A stretch of 64,000 nt of DNA from Bin80 sp965215475 (GCA_965215475.1 OZ244061.1:1674001-1738000), one strand, 5' to 3'; counted from the first letter of the stretch, positions 28,101-36,929 are shown. Notes: generated by a model not told the origin, from the sequence alone. Numbers and translations are program-made.

Positions 28101-28381
28101 ATGCCCTCACTGACCGTAATGGGCCGCACTTGCTCTACAAATCCGACATAACCGGCAGTCAACTCTAACGTTTCTCCTAGATAATCAGCAGGAATCTGAA
28201 ACGTATATGCCCCATCAATGTTAGTGGATGCACCGATCACTAATGACTCGATAATCACATTTGCGCCAATGAGAGGCTCTCCTGCATCATCTGTGACCGT
28301 TCCTGAGATCACGCTCTGAGCATTAACCAGCCCTGGAAATAGCAAAATGAAAAAAGCAAGGAAATAGTATCTTTGGTTCAT
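25169..28381 (-). CDS. SusC/RagA-family TonB-dependent outer-membrane transporter
   Basis: A 1070-residue transporter. The signal peptide (FILLFPGLVNAQ) is followed by a carboxypeptidase-like domain (SGTVTDDAGEPLIGANVIIE, about 27-110). The plug domain contains DDIVVTGVAEATPRKKLAF, VRLRGATSI, PLYIVDGVV and SLYGSRAQNGVINITTKRG. The beta-barrel ends in FPPFRTVRAKLEFQF-like sequence with a terminal Phe (QF), as outer-membrane proteins do. A TATATTTG -7 box lies 66-73 bases upstream. It forms a transport pair with the adjacent SusD. Confidence 0.92.
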   Translation of the reverse strand: MNQRYYFLAFFILLFPGLVNAQSVISGTVTDDAGEPLIGANVIIESLVIGASTNIDGAYTFQIPADYLGETLELTAGYVGFVEQVRPITVSEGIMTEDFVLAVDFLQLDDIVVTGVAEATPRKKLAFTVSQVDGEDITLAPASNPVASIQGKVAGVAVVANSGAPGAFSSVRLRGATSITGNNQPLYIVDGVVLGSSQVDIDALDIDNIEIVKGAAASSLYGSRAQNGVINITTKRGSATPLNQTRVTVRNEYGFSSIAKTLQPNMSHSFQVDASGNFLNGEGVVNECEECLPNGYGPGIVEDKNPKNASFYDNPYQGTLYNAFEEFFDPGNTWTNYVGVSQNSSKTNFLASFTNLGEQGSVRGLEGMERRSFRVNLDHRVRQNLTVSTSGFYSITSNDGVTGVPGSGAWYNPFFALMFTNPLVSLAETDESGQIKIAADPLSIEENPLYVVTHADISRSRSRLLGNFRAQWSPLEWLNLESNFSYDRSDRDAAEFYDIGFQSIEESSINQGRIERRNEVAKAINYDVTLTLRKQFGDFATRGQLKAQIENTDVLTQVTTGNNLVTTGISDLSNVKQFCGEDDCDSGSRNFSNYSSIVRSEGYYATAGLDYRDKYILDVFFRYDGSSLFGAEERWQPYYRGSAAWRISEESFWPQNNPITELKLRASIGTAGGRPGFQNQYEVLSLSNGQLSKSTLGNAFLKPELQTETEFGLDIGVLDRIFVELVYADTEVKDLLLAVPLAGYYGFSSQWRNAGDLNSNTIEASVNANVYRSIDMDIEVGVIFDRTRQDIADFSSNPYLGGPTGLFFFREGEILGAMYGDLFITDLSQLPAGADPSYFDVNDDGYVVAVGQGNSYNSGAGPDGVLGGADDLWGTRVQVGDDSYGWGIPIKYYDEENETYQVQIGNTLPDFSLGVNTTFTYKGLSLYMLWGAQIGGDVYNSTKQWGYRDGRSGAQDEGGKEEGMKKSAEYHAVLYNTNQRSSHFSENATYLKLRELSVGYTFNRQQLSRIFGNVLHSVSASIIGRNLLTFTNYSGFDPEVGAGADPTLYRVDNFNYPPFRTVRAKLEFQF

Positions 28382-28446
28382 GATATTTTCTTGAATGTGA
28401 GTGGAATATTTCCGTGATAGACCCCGAGGGGAGTCTCATAGAAACG

Positions 28447-28454
28447 CAAATATA
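28447..28454 (-). promoter_or_regulatory. Bacteroidota-type -7 promoter box for susC-susD pair 1
   Basis: On the minus strand this reads TATATTTG, matching the TAnnTTTG -7 consensus. The same octamer precedes the second susC gene. No good TTTG -33 box stands at the ideal distance, so the call rests on the -7 element and location. Confidence 0.5.
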
Positions 28455-28500
28455 AGGAATTTTTTATAAAAATGTTCCTCGGCCAAAAAAAATATGTAAC

Positions 28501-28530
28501 TTGGAATATTGCCTGAATCCCTTATCTTTG
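28501..28530 (+). promoter_or_regulatory. Bacteroidota-type promoter for carA
   Basis: TATCTTTG at 28523-28530 matches the TAnnTTTG -7 box, and TTG at 28501-28503 lies 19 bases upstream, where a -33 TTTG is expected. The transcript would start near 28537 and carry a leader of about 85 bases with the hairpin described next. Confidence 0.55.
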
Positions 28531-28564
28531 TCCAAAAGCTAGTTAAGCGCGAAAAGGGGGAGTG

Positions 28565-28591
28565 CCTTCTCGGTAACGAGAGGGTTTTTTT
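28565..28591 (+). promoter_or_regulatory. carA: terminator-like attenuator hairpin in the carA leader
   Basis: CCTTCTCG pairs with CGAGAGG over a GTAA tetraloop with one bulge and is followed within one base by seven T's. It lies between the predicted promoter and carA, so it could end transcription before the structural genes. It is immediately followed by an ATG that opens an 11-codon frame (28592-28627). The hairpin arm GAGAGGG could also mask a ribosome-binding site for that frame. Confidence 0.5.
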
Positions 28592-28627
28592 ATGGGTGAA
28601 AACTATGAGAATATCTGGGTACGATGA
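28592..28627 (+). CDS. possible 11-residue leader peptide before carA
   Basis: ATG at 28592 encodes MGENYENIWVR and stops with a TGA whose last two bases overlap the carA ATG (ATGA at 28624-28627). Such an overlap would couple its translation to carA. It may simply be chance sequence between the attenuator and carA. Confidence 0.3.
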   Translation: MGENYENIWVR

Positions 28628-29727
28628 GTTTTGTAACACGACCTTCGAAACTTGCATTAGCTGACGGCACTGTCGTCAATGGTACCGCCATTGGTGCCCG
28701 TGGGGAAAGTGGAGGAGAGCTTTGTTTCAATACAAGTATGACTGGATATCAGGAGATTCTTACCGATCCCTCATATCATGGACAGATCATGATGATGACC
28801 TATCCCCACATTGGCAATTATGGCGCACATGATAGGGACACCGAAGCTGCCCAACCAATGGTTTCCGCGTTGGTCGTACGAGCATTCTCCCAAGAATACT
28901 CTAATCTACTTGCACAAGAATCGCTCCATAACTATATGAATCGACATGGCTTGGTCGGAATCACAGGAATTGATACGAGAAAATTAGTTTTACATATTCG
29001 GAAATGCGGAGTCATGAATGCCATAATCTCATCCACAGATCTTGAAGATAAATCGCTGATCGAAAAAGCACAGGCATGGCCTAGCATGGAGGGATTAGAG
29101 TTAGCATCTAGAGTCACCTGCAATGAATCTTATGTATTCTCTGATGCAGGAGATCGGCGTATTGCAGTCTATGATTATGGGGTAAAAACGAATATTCTGC
29201 GAACGTTTGCCTCACGCGGATGCCAAGTAAGAGTATTTCCCGGCGCAACTCCCTTGAAAGATGTTCTTTCTTGGTCGCCGGATGGATTATTCTTTTCGAA
29301 TGGCCCGGGAGACCCACGCGCCATGCCAGACGCAATAAACTGCGTACAAAAGGCGATGACGGCCAAACTACCTCTTTTTGGAATTTGTCTCGGACATCAA
29401 CTGATGGCTTTAGCACAAGGGATTGAGGTGTTCAAGATGTATGTTGGTCACCGCGGAGCCAATCAACCCGTCAAGAATCTTGCAACAGGTCATGTTGAAG
29501 TTACCACCCAGAATCACGGTTTCTCCGTAGATCCTAAATCGGTCTCCTCCGAAGTGGCCGATGTATCTCATCTGAACCTTAATGATCAAACGATTGAAGG
29601 CCTTCGATTTAAGAAATTTCAAGGCTTCAGTGTTCAGTATCATCCCGAAGCGTCTCCAGGGCCACATGATAGTCGTTATCTGTTTGATGCATACCTAGAT
29701 CTATGTCCAAAAACTAAATCTGATTGA
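28624..29727 (+). CDS. carA: carbamoyl-phosphate synthase small subunit
   Basis: The glutamine amidotransferase subunit that supplies ammonia to CarB for carbamoyl phosphate (pyrimidine and arginine synthesis). Its 367 residues have the usual two domains. The N-terminal CPSase_sm domain has GELCFNTSMTGYQEILTDPS. The class I amidotransferase domain has the Cys nucleophile in FGICLGHQLMALAQG and the His/Glu in QYHPEASPGPHD. The stop overlaps the carB start by 4 bases. An attenuator-like hairpin precedes the gene. Confidence 0.96.
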   Translation: MSFVTRPSKLALADGTVVNGTAIGARGESGGELCFNTSMTGYQEILTDPSYHGQIMMMTYPHIGNYGAHDRDTEAAQPMVSALVVRAFSQEYSNLLAQESLHNYMNRHGLVGITGIDTRKLVLHIRKCGVMNAIISSTDLEDKSLIEKAQAWPSMEGLELASRVTCNESYVFSDAGDRRIAVYDYGVKTNILRTFASRGCQVRVFPGATPLKDVLSWSPDGLFFSNGPGDPRAMPDAINCVQKAMTAKLPLFGICLGHQLMALAQGIEVFKMYVGHRGANQPVKNLATGHVEVTTQNHGFSVDPKSVSSEVADVSHLNLNDQTIEGLRFKKFQGFSVQYHPEASPGPHDSRYLFDAYLDLCPKTKSD

Positions 29728-32558
29728 TGCCCAGACGTAGAGATATTGAAAAAATCTTGCTGATTGGATCTGGTCCGATTGTGATTGGTCAAGCCTGTGA
29801 GTTTGACTACTCTGGTACCCAAGCATGTAGAGCCCTCCGTAAAGAAGGGTATGAAGTCGTACTGATCAATTCCAATCCGGCTACAATTATGACCGATCCG
29901 ATTACAGCGGATCGGATCTACATGGATGAATTGACCGCAGATTCAATCCGTCGAATCGTGGAAAAAGAGCGTCCAGATGCGGTATTACCTACTATGGGAG
30001 GTCAGACTGGATTGAACCTGGCCGATGAATTACAGCGGCAAGGATATTGGGATGAACAAGAAGTAAAAGTGATTGGAGTAGACATTGACGCCATTCATAT
30101 CACGGAAGATCGTCAGCAGTTTCGTGATCTGATGGAACAGATTGGAGTAGATCAGGCCAGAAGCCGAGTCGCCAAGAGCTTGCTTGAGGCCAAAGAGGTG
30201 ATCCAGTCCCTGGGTGGACTCCCGGTTGTGATCCGACCCTCATTCACGCTTGGTGGTGCTGGAGGCGGCATCATATGGAACCCAAGAGAGCTGGAACGCA
30301 AAATTATGCGAGGGCTCGAACTCTCACCTGTCCATGAAGTACTCGTAGAAGAATCCGTCTATGGCTGGAAGGAATTTGAATTGGAATTACTTCGGGATCG
30401 GAATGATAATGTAATCATCATTTGTACAATTGAAAATGTAGATCCTATGGGAGTGCATACGGGAGATTCCGTTACGGTTGCCCCCGCACAAACCCTAACC
30501 GATAAGCAGTTCCAACATATGCGGGACACTGCAATTCGCATGATGAGATCCATTGGAACCTTCGCGGGGGGGTGCAACGTACAGTTTGGTATCAATCCAG
30601 TGGATGGACGCATGATCGCTATTGAGATCAACCCACGGGTTTCGCGCTCTTCTGCACTGGCATCCAAGGCAACCGGATACCCCATCGCAAAAGTAGCGGC
30701 ACGACTCGCAGTGGGCTATACGCTGGATGAGCTCAAAAATGATGTAACTCAAACTACGAGTGCCTGTTTTGAACCTGCCATTGACTATGTAATCACCAAG
30801 ATCCCTCGCTGGAATTTTGAGAAATTTGAAGGGGTTGATGAAGAGTTGACAACGCAGATGAAAGCGGTTGGAGAAGTGATGTCCATTGGTAGAACATTCA
30901 CAGAAAGCCTTCAAAAAGCATGGCAGAGTCTGGAAATCGGCTATGCAGGGTTAGGTGCAGATCGAGAAGATCCCAAGCGTCCTCATGTACGTGAACGCCT
31001 CCAGAAATCCTATTGGGATCGAACTTTACAGATCAGAAATGCATTTATCCACGGGGCATCCATGGATGAGGTGTACGATATTACTCGCGTTGACTTTTGG
31101 TTCCTGCAACAGATCAAGATGCTCGTTGAGCTCGAAAATGAAACTAGTCAAATGCGCCTTCAGGATCTTACAGCCGAAAAACTTTTGAACCTGAAACGGC
31201 ATGGCTATTCGGATGTACAGATTGCTTGGCTTGTCACCGATGAAGTCACCGAAGATGAAGTACGTATGCATCGACTATCCTTGGAAGTCAAATCTCAATT
31301 TCTCCTCGTTGATACCTGCGCCGGAGAGTTCCCCGCTATCACGCCTTACTTCTACTCCTCTTACGAAACCGAAAGTGAGAGTACCGTTTCAGATCAAAAA
31401 AAAGTAATCATCCTTGGCAGTGGCCCTAATCGGATTGGACAGGGCGTCGAATTCGACTATTCCTGTGTGCACGGAGTCCAAGCAGTACAGGAGATGGGGT
31501 ATGAGGCAATCATGGTGAATTGTAACCCTGAGACTGTGTCGACCGACTTTGACATTGCAGACAAACTCTACTTTGAGCCTGTATTCTGGGAACGAGTCCT
31601 TGATATCATTGAACATGAAAACCCTGAAGGAGTCATCGTACAGCTCGGAGGTCAGACCGCACTGAAGCTGGCGGGAAAATTGTCCGAGCACGGCATCCGG
31701 ATTTTTGGCACGTCCTATGATCAGATGGATTTGGCCGAAAATCGGGGCAAGTTTTCCGATATCTTGAAAGAGCTGAAAATTCCGTTTCCTCCATACGGTA
31801 TGGCACAGACAGTCTATGAAGCGGTACGTGTAGCGGAATCCATTGGGTATCCGATTCTGGTTCGTCCCAGTTATGTCTTGGGAGGACAGGGAATGAGGAT
31901 TGCAATCAATAAGGAAGAAGTTGAGCGGTACGTGACCGATATCTATAAATTATTACCGGACAACGAAATTTTGCTTGACCTCTTTCTCAATAATGGGATT
32001 GAAGTTGATGTAGATGCCGTACGAGACGCCGATGGAGATATATGGATCACGGGTATCATGCAGCACATTGAGCCCGCCGGAGTCCATTCAGGCGATTCGA
32101 CTGCAGTTTTGCCTCCCCATTCGCTAAGTGACTCCATCCTTGAAGAAATCAGAGAATATACCATTGCTATTGCCAATCGCCTAGACGTTTTGGGGTTAAT
32201 GAATGTGCAGATGGTGGTTCAGAATGAGTCGGTCTTTGTGATTGAAGCAAACCCCCGAGCCTCTCGTACAGTCCCGTTTGTTGCCAAAGCAACTGGGGTT
32301 CCGGTTGCCCGAATTGCCAGCAAGGTGATCTTGGGAGCTAAGCTCAAAGAGTTTCGTAGTCAGGGAATGCTGGATTCCAAGCTAAATGGATTTGCAATCA
32401 AGGAACCTGTCTTTTCCTGGTCGAAGTTTCCAGAGGTTCGCAAGGAGTTGGGACCAGAAATGAAATCAACAGGTGAGACGATTGCCTTTGTGGATGCCCT
32501 GACAGATCGACACTTTAAACGTCCCTACGAAATGAGAAACCTCTATTTGTCGCGATAG
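29724..32558 (+). CDS. carB: carbamoyl-phosphate synthase large subunit lacking the MGS domain
   Basis: The ATP-grasp synthetase subunit, 944 residues. The two homologous halves each have a pre-ATP-grasp start (KILLIGSGPIVIGQACEFDY and KVIILGSGPNRIGQGVEFDY) and glycine-rich ATP-grasp loops (FTLGGAGGGI and YVLGGQGM). The protein ends at YEMRNLYLSR, right after the second ATP-grasp half. The C-terminal MGS-like allosteric domain of about 130 residues in the 1073-residue Escherichia coli enzyme is absent. UMP/IMP/ornithine control through that domain is therefore not expected. Confidence 0.96.
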   Translation: MMPRRRDIEKILLIGSGPIVIGQACEFDYSGTQACRALRKEGYEVVLINSNPATIMTDPITADRIYMDELTADSIRRIVEKERPDAVLPTMGGQTGLNLADELQRQGYWDEQEVKVIGVDIDAIHITEDRQQFRDLMEQIGVDQARSRVAKSLLEAKEVIQSLGGLPVVIRPSFTLGGAGGGIIWNPRELERKIMRGLELSPVHEVLVEESVYGWKEFELELLRDRNDNVIIICTIENVDPMGVHTGDSVTVAPAQTLTDKQFQHMRDTAIRMMRSIGTFAGGCNVQFGINPVDGRMIAIEINPRVSRSSALASKATGYPIAKVAARLAVGYTLDELKNDVTQTTSACFEPAIDYVITKIPRWNFEKFEGVDEELTTQMKAVGEVMSIGRTFTESLQKAWQSLEIGYAGLGADREDPKRPHVRERLQKSYWDRTLQIRNAFIHGASMDEVYDITRVDFWFLQQIKMLVELENETSQMRLQDLTAEKLLNLKRHGYSDVQIAWLVTDEVTEDEVRMHRLSLEVKSQFLLVDTCAGEFPAITPYFYSSYETESESTVSDQKKVIILGSGPNRIGQGVEFDYSCVHGVQAVQEMGYEAIMVNCNPETVSTDFDIADKLYFEPVFWERVLDIIEHENPEGVIVQLGGQTALKLAGKLSEHGIRIFGTSYDQMDLAENRGKFSDILKELKIPFPPYGMAQTVYEAVRVAESIGYPILVRPSYVLGGQGMRIAINKEEVERYVTDIYKLLPDNEILLDLFLNNGIEVDVDAVRDADGDIWITGIMQHIEPAGVHSGDSTAVLPPHSLSDSILEEIREYTIAIANRLDVLGLMNVQMVVQNESVFVIEANPRASRTVPFVAKATGVPVARIASKVILGAKLKEFRSQGMLDSKLNGFAIKEPVFSWSKFPEVRKELGPEMKSTGETIAFVDALTDRHFKRPYEMRNLYLSR

Positions 32559-32561
32559 CAA

Positions 32562-33281
32562 ATGGCCGGGCATAATAAATGGTCGAAAGTCAAACGACAA
32601 AAAGCGGTTACGGATAGTCGCCGTTCAAAGGTTTGGGCTGTAATTACCCGTGACATAATGGTTGCAGCCCGCGAAGGAGGGAAAGACCCGGATATGAACG
32701 CTCGTTTGGCACTGGCTATCCAAAAAGCCAAGGGCAAAAATATGCCCAAGGATAATATCGAACGGGCAATCAAACGTGGAGCGGGAGAGATTGAGGGACA
32801 GGACTATAAAGAATGTACCTATGAGGGGTATAGTGCTCAGGGGGTTGCCATCATCGTAGACGCGCTAACTGACAATACAAATCGGACCGTGGCGGAAGTT
32901 CGTAGTGTATTTTCGAAAAATGGTGGAAACTTGGCAAAATCGGGAAGTGTTGCATATCTATTCGATCGAAAAGGCCTCATTCAAATTCGCTCCCGTGGAA
33001 TTGACGAATTAGAACTCTTCGATCTTGCTGCTGACAGTGGAGCTGAGGACTTGGAACAAGATGGTGATTGTTTCACGATGATCACGCCCGTAAACGCTTT
33101 TGAAACGGTTCAAACCAAGGTCTCCGCAGCGGGGATCGAAGTTGAGGACGCTCGTCTGGTTCGTGCTCCAATGGCAACGGTTCAAAAAAGTCCTGATCAG
33201 ATTCGACAAACAGAGGCCCTAGTAGCAAAATTGGAAGATTTGCAAGACGTACAGGAAGTTTTCACGAACCTGGAGATATGA
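32562..33281 (+). CDS. yebC: YebC/PmpR-family protein
   Basis: A 239-residue YebC/TACO1-family protein, implicated in translation of difficult peptide stretches and in some bacteria described as a transcriptional regulator. It begins MAGHNKWSKVKRQKAVTDSR and has ARLALAIQKAKGKNMPKDNI and CTYEGYSAQGVAIIV, all family signatures. It starts 3 bases after carB and overlaps ruvC by 4 bases. YebC next to ruvC is a widespread arrangement. Confidence 0.95.
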   Translation: MAGHNKWSKVKRQKAVTDSRRSKVWAVITRDIMVAAREGGKDPDMNARLALAIQKAKGKNMPKDNIERAIKRGAGEIEGQDYKECTYEGYSAQGVAIIVDALTDNTNRTVAEVRSVFSKNGGNLAKSGSVAYLFDRKGLIQIRSRGIDELELFDLAADSGAEDLEQDGDCFTMITPVNAFETVQTKVSAAGIEVEDARLVRAPMATVQKSPDQIRQTEALVAKLEDLQDVQEVFTNLEI

Positions 33282-33826
33282 TGCAGATTTTAGGCCTAGA
33301 TCCGGGTTCGTCCCAAACCGGTTATGGCGTCATTGATGCCGAGAATCGGGTGCACGGGTATGGAGTTCTCTCTCTCAAGGGAGATCATATGCAACGTATC
33401 CAAACCATCTACCATGAGGTCACCCGACTGGTAAAACAGTTTCAACCGAAAACCTGTGCAATAGAAATGCCCGTATATGGGAGTAACCCTCAAGCGATGC
33501 TAAAACTAGGACGCGCTCAGGCATCTGCAATGCTGGCTATTCTGAACCAAGGCCTATCTGTTGTACAGTACACGCCCAAAATGGTGAAACGAGCTATGAC
33601 AGGCAATGGAAATGCCAGCAAGGAACAGGTTGCATACATGGTCGCCAACCTACTAAAATTTGAAGGACTGAAGGAAGGAATTCCTCATGATGCATCCGAT
33701 GCGTTAGCCGTCGCTTTTTGTCATAAAGAAAGGGCGTTAACCGATACGAAGCTGGGGCATCCTCGCTACAGTGGGTGGTCTGCATTTGTTCGTGAAAACC
33801 CAGACCGCGTGATTGAGGGGAGGTAA
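33278..33826 (+). CDS. ruvC: Holliday-junction resolvase RuvC
   Basis: A 182-residue crossover-junction endonuclease of the RNase H fold. It shows GLDPGSSQTGYGVID with the first catalytic Asp, CAIEMPVYGSNPQAMLKLGRAQ with the Glu, and PHDASDALAVAFCH with the last acidic pair. It is the terminal gene of the carA-carB-yebC-ruvC unit. ruvA and ruvB are not in the window. Confidence 0.95.
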   Translation: MMQILGLDPGSSQTGYGVIDAENRVHGYGVLSLKGDHMQRIQTIYHEVTRLVKQFQPKTCAIEMPVYGSNPQAMLKLGRAQASAMLAILNQGLSVVQYTPKMVKRAMTGNGNASKEQVAYMVANLLKFEGLKEGIPHDASDALAVAFCHKERALTDTKLGHPRYSGWSAFVRENPDRVIEGR

Positions 33827-33870
33827 CTTTCGTGGAATTCATGTATATTTCTGGCACTGATCTGATCAAT

Positions 33871-34100
33871 GAAGCAACTCACTAAACGGTAGATCACTCG
33901 GTCAAGAAGCATATAAACGATGAGTCCCGTATCAACGGCACGGAATTGTTTTGGTCACTTCACTGTTCATACGGACTACTATGGAGTACATCACGCGACT
34001 TCACAGGAACATCTCAGTATTACATGGATAAGTTCACGGGAGACTGGATGTCGTTGAATAGAGGGGGTTGATGGCCAAAGAAATGCCTGGGAAATTGTTT
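33871..34100 (+). pseudogene. ISXO2/IS1595-family transposase C-terminal remnant
   Basis: Short stretches in three frames align in order with the transposase at 15754-17871. The first is TVDHSVKKHINDESRINGTE followed by LFWSL (compare TVKHSVKEYVNGDAHINGME). The second is YYGVHHATSQEHL in a shifted frame, and the third is YYMDKFTGDW, equivalent to QRYVNEFTGRHN. Stops and at least two frameshifts show long decay. It sits directly upstream of, and in the same direction as, the methyltransferase gene, paralleling the transposase-methyltransferase-nuclease order of the EcoRV-like locus. Confidence 0.7.
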
Positions 34101-34207
34101 CCGTAAATAATTGAACTTATCCCCTATCACAGTCTGTGAGTTTCTGAAAAATGGAGAGAAGTTCAGTAAATGATGCTCACTCGAATAGCTGACAAAATAT
34201 CACGGGC

Positions 34208-35470
34208 ATGAGCACGGCAACCATCGAGTTAGTTGGTACGATCCCCCACGACCTCGTTGTCCATGATGGAGACAGGTTCCTGTTCATCAGCAAGGATCAA
34301 CGCGCATTCACTCACGGTATTCATAAGTATCCAGCCAAGTTTTTCCCAGAACTCCCTCGGTGGATTATCGAGCGATATTCCTCCTATGGAGATCTCATTC
34401 TCGATCCTTTCATGGGGAGTGGCACCACTAATGTAGCAGCTTCAATCTTGGGTAGGAACAGTATTGGGATTGACGTAGACCCATTTTCCAAGATGCTTGC
34501 CCGTGTTAAGACGACCCCCCTAAGCAATAATGAAATCCAGTTCGCGTGGGAGAAGCTTCATACCCATGTAACTGGCTATCAAGAACCTCCTAATCTTGAT
34601 GGAGTCCCTGACTTCCCCTATAGAGATAACTGGTTCCAGCAATTCATGCTGAAAGAGTTGGCCCACATAAAAATAGGAATAGAGGTTCTACCGTGTCGTC
34701 AAGAGGTGAAAGATTTTTTCAGAATATGTTTTTCGTCTATCATCCGGCAAGTTTCCGAGGCAGATAATAACTGTACCCGAACCGTTATTCGTAAGAGACT
34801 CCAAAAGAAAGTTGATGAGGAAATGGGAATTCGGCTTTTTATCAAGAAAACCGAGCATGCCATGTCCGGGATGAGAGCATTCACGAAACTGTGCCCCGAT
34901 GGCTTCGTCACGATTCCAGACAATAGTGATGCTAGACGCATGCCATCCATATCAGATGCTAGAATCGATATGGCAATCACATCTCCTCCCTATGTTAATG
35001 CAGTGGATTATCCTCGAACACACCAACTTGAACTCTACTGGCTGGGGTTGGCACATGGATCCTTACAACCCCTCAAGAAACTCCACGTGGGCACCGAAGC
35101 TGTTTCGGCCATAGACTATAAGGATCTACACTTGACTGGTTGCGCCGAAGCAGACAGCGTGATTACAAGAATTTACGAAAAGGACCCCAGACGCGCTTTT
35201 ATCGCAACGAAGTATTTATGGGATATGTTCGGGAACCTCCAAGAAGTATTCCGTGTCTTAAAACCTGGGGCACCTTATGTGATCGTGGTTGGCAATAATT
35301 TGATCCGTCAGATTCCATTCGAGACGTGGAAATATCTCATGGCCTATGCGCCTGAATTAGGATATGATGTGGAATGTCACTTCGTGTCTGAGATCATCAA
35401 CCATTATATCAAGGTTCCCCGCAAAGAGCGAATCAACGACGATCATGTCATAATTCTTCGAAAGCCATGA
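34208..35470 (+). CDS. site-specific DNA methyltransferase (SPPY type)
   Basis: A 420-residue amino-methyltransferase of the N4-cytosine/N6-adenine class. SAM motif I, LDPFMGSGTTNVAA, is at about residues 64-77. Catalytic motif IV, ITSPPYVNAVDYPR, is at about 258-271, with a long middle region that is probably the target recognition part. The SPPY form favours N4-cytosine methylation. The motif order (I before IV with TRD between) fits the alpha-type arrangement. The stop overlaps the next gene's start as ATGA, which is the typical coupling of a methyltransferase with its restriction nuclease. Confidence 0.9.
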   Translation: MSTATIELVGTIPHDLVVHDGDRFLFISKDQRAFTHGIHKYPAKFFPELPRWIIERYSSYGDLILDPFMGSGTTNVAASILGRNSIGIDVDPFSKMLARVKTTPLSNNEIQFAWEKLHTHVTGYQEPPNLDGVPDFPYRDNWFQQFMLKELAHIKIGIEVLPCRQEVKDFFRICFSSIIRQVSEADNNCTRTVIRKRLQKKVDEEMGIRLFIKKTEHAMSGMRAFTKLCPDGFVTIPDNSDARRMPSISDARIDMAITSPPYVNAVDYPRTHQLELYWLGLAHGSLQPLKKLHVGTEAVSAIDYKDLHLTGCAEADSVITRIYEKDPRRAFIATKYLWDMFGNLQEVFRVLKPGAPYVIVVGNNLIRQIPFETWKYLMAYAPELGYDVECHFVSEIINHYIKVPRKERINDDHVIILRKP

Positions 35471-35647
35471 ATGTTGAAGATCCGGTAATTTTGGGGAGAC
35501 AGGCCTCAGCTAGAGGGTTTGCAAATGAAAGTAGATTGTTAGCTGCACTTCTTGATCGGGGATTCAATGCATCAAGTGTTGATCTACCTCACTCTACGTA
35601 TGACATCGTTGTTGAATTAGGGAATTATATGCGTGAGTAACCACCGA

Positions 35648-36898
35648 TTAGGCGGCTACCTTTTGCGTATCCATTTCACGGCTCATAGGAGTCTCTAACG
35701 AGAACGCTCCTCCACGTGCAGAGGCCCCAATCCCGGAGGCCTGTAATACATTCGCAGATGCATTGATATCTGCGTGATCCGCATGGCCACATGCCATACA
35801 CTTGAACTTGCTTTGCGTCTTGCGATTGTCTTGATCCACATGTCCACACTGGATACAGCGTTGACTGGTATACTTCGGATCTACAAGAATCACGTTACCA
35901 AACTTATAATCGCAATAGGAATTGAATCGTCTCCATCCAGCGTTGAGAATGACGCGGTTTAACCCTGCTTTTGCCTTCACATTGGTTCCAGGGCTCTCCA
36001 CCGTGCCCTTGGCAGACTTGGACATGTTCTTGATCTTCAAGTCTTCACGCTTCAACGTATACGCCTTATTGGACAACCTACGGCTATGTTGATGTGCCGC
36101 ATTCTTCCTCGCGTTGCGCTGCTGACGCTTCAATTTAGAAATCTTCTTCTGAGTATCCTTGGATCGCCCCGATCCTTTCTTCTGTCTGGCTAACTTACGT
36201 TGATACCTACGGATCTTGATCTCTTTCTCCGTCAAATCTGGAATCGGTAGCATGCCTTGTTCCCCATCCGTAGAAGAATACGAGATGTTATAGGTGTTCA
36301 AGTCAATGCCAATCTCTTTGCCATCGTCCACCTTCTCTGGTAGATTCGTGACTTTGTAAATTACGCTCATCTTCCAGTACCGTCCGTCTTTCTTCACGGT
36401 GACTTCAATCGGCTCCCCGTCTGGATAAGGATTCCCTCCTTTCCTACGAAACTTCATCCAGCCAACCTTCTGGATATAGACATCATTCCCTCGGATCTTA
36501 AACAATCCTTTGGTCGCCGTAAATGAATTGTGTTGAAACCGATTATGGAACGTAGGATGATCACGTACTCCCTTGAAGAAAGCCTGCCACGCCTCTGCCT
36601 GATGCTTTAAGGTGTAACGTACAATGTTGGACGAGTACTGATTCAACCAAGAAATGGTTGGGCGAAAAGAAGTGTATCTCCTGCTTAATGACGGCCAGGT
36701 CAATTCTGGATTATCCTTATGTTCGTCTTTATAGTCCTTGTTGGTTTGGTCAAGGAACGTATTCCATACAAACCTACATGCTCCGCAAAGCCCAGATAAT
36801 AGATGGGCTTTCCACTGCGTGCCAGGTAATAGGCGATACTCTATTCCACGATAGGAACCGTTTGAACCCGAAGGGTTAGAAGCCTTTTGAACAGGCAT
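35648..36898 (-). CDS. tnpB: TnpB, RNA-guided RuvC nuclease family (intact)
   Basis: A 416-residue TnpB protein, ancestor-type relative of Cas12. The N-terminal wedge region contains SYRGIEYRLLPGTQ and CGACRFVWNTFL. The RuvC acidic triad is Asp199 (GIDLNTYN), Glu285 (KREDLKIKNM) and Asp377 (HADINASANVL). The zinc ribbon is C348-x2-C351 ... C367-x2-C370. All catalytic residues are present and the frame is intact. The stop lies only 5 bases from the terminal inverted repeat, so any omega-RNA scaffold would have to come from the 3' end of the gene itself. It could bias inheritance of the element by cutting empty sites. Confidence 0.9.
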   Translation of the reverse strand: MPVQKASNPSGSNGSYRGIEYRLLPGTQWKAHLLSGLCGACRFVWNTFLDQTNKDYKDEHKDNPELTWPSLSRRYTSFRPTISWLNQYSSNIVRYTLKHQAEAWQAFFKGVRDHPTFHNRFQHNSFTATKGLFKIRGNDVYIQKVGWMKFRRKGGNPYPDGEPIEVTVKKDGRYWKMSVIYKVTNLPEKVDDGKEIGIDLNTYNISYSSTDGEQGMLPIPDLTEKEIKIRRYQRKLARQKKGSGRSKDTQKKISKLKRQQRNARKNAAHQHSRRLSNKAYTLKREDLKIKNMSKSAKGTVESPGTNVKAKAGLNRVILNAGWRRFNSYCDYKFGNVILVDPKYTSQRCIQCGHVDQDNRKTQSKFKCMACGHADHADINASANVLQASGIGASARGGAFSLETPMSREMDTQKVAA

Positions 36899-36929
36899 GA
36901 TATCAAGTCTACGTTGATGTTACGATAAG

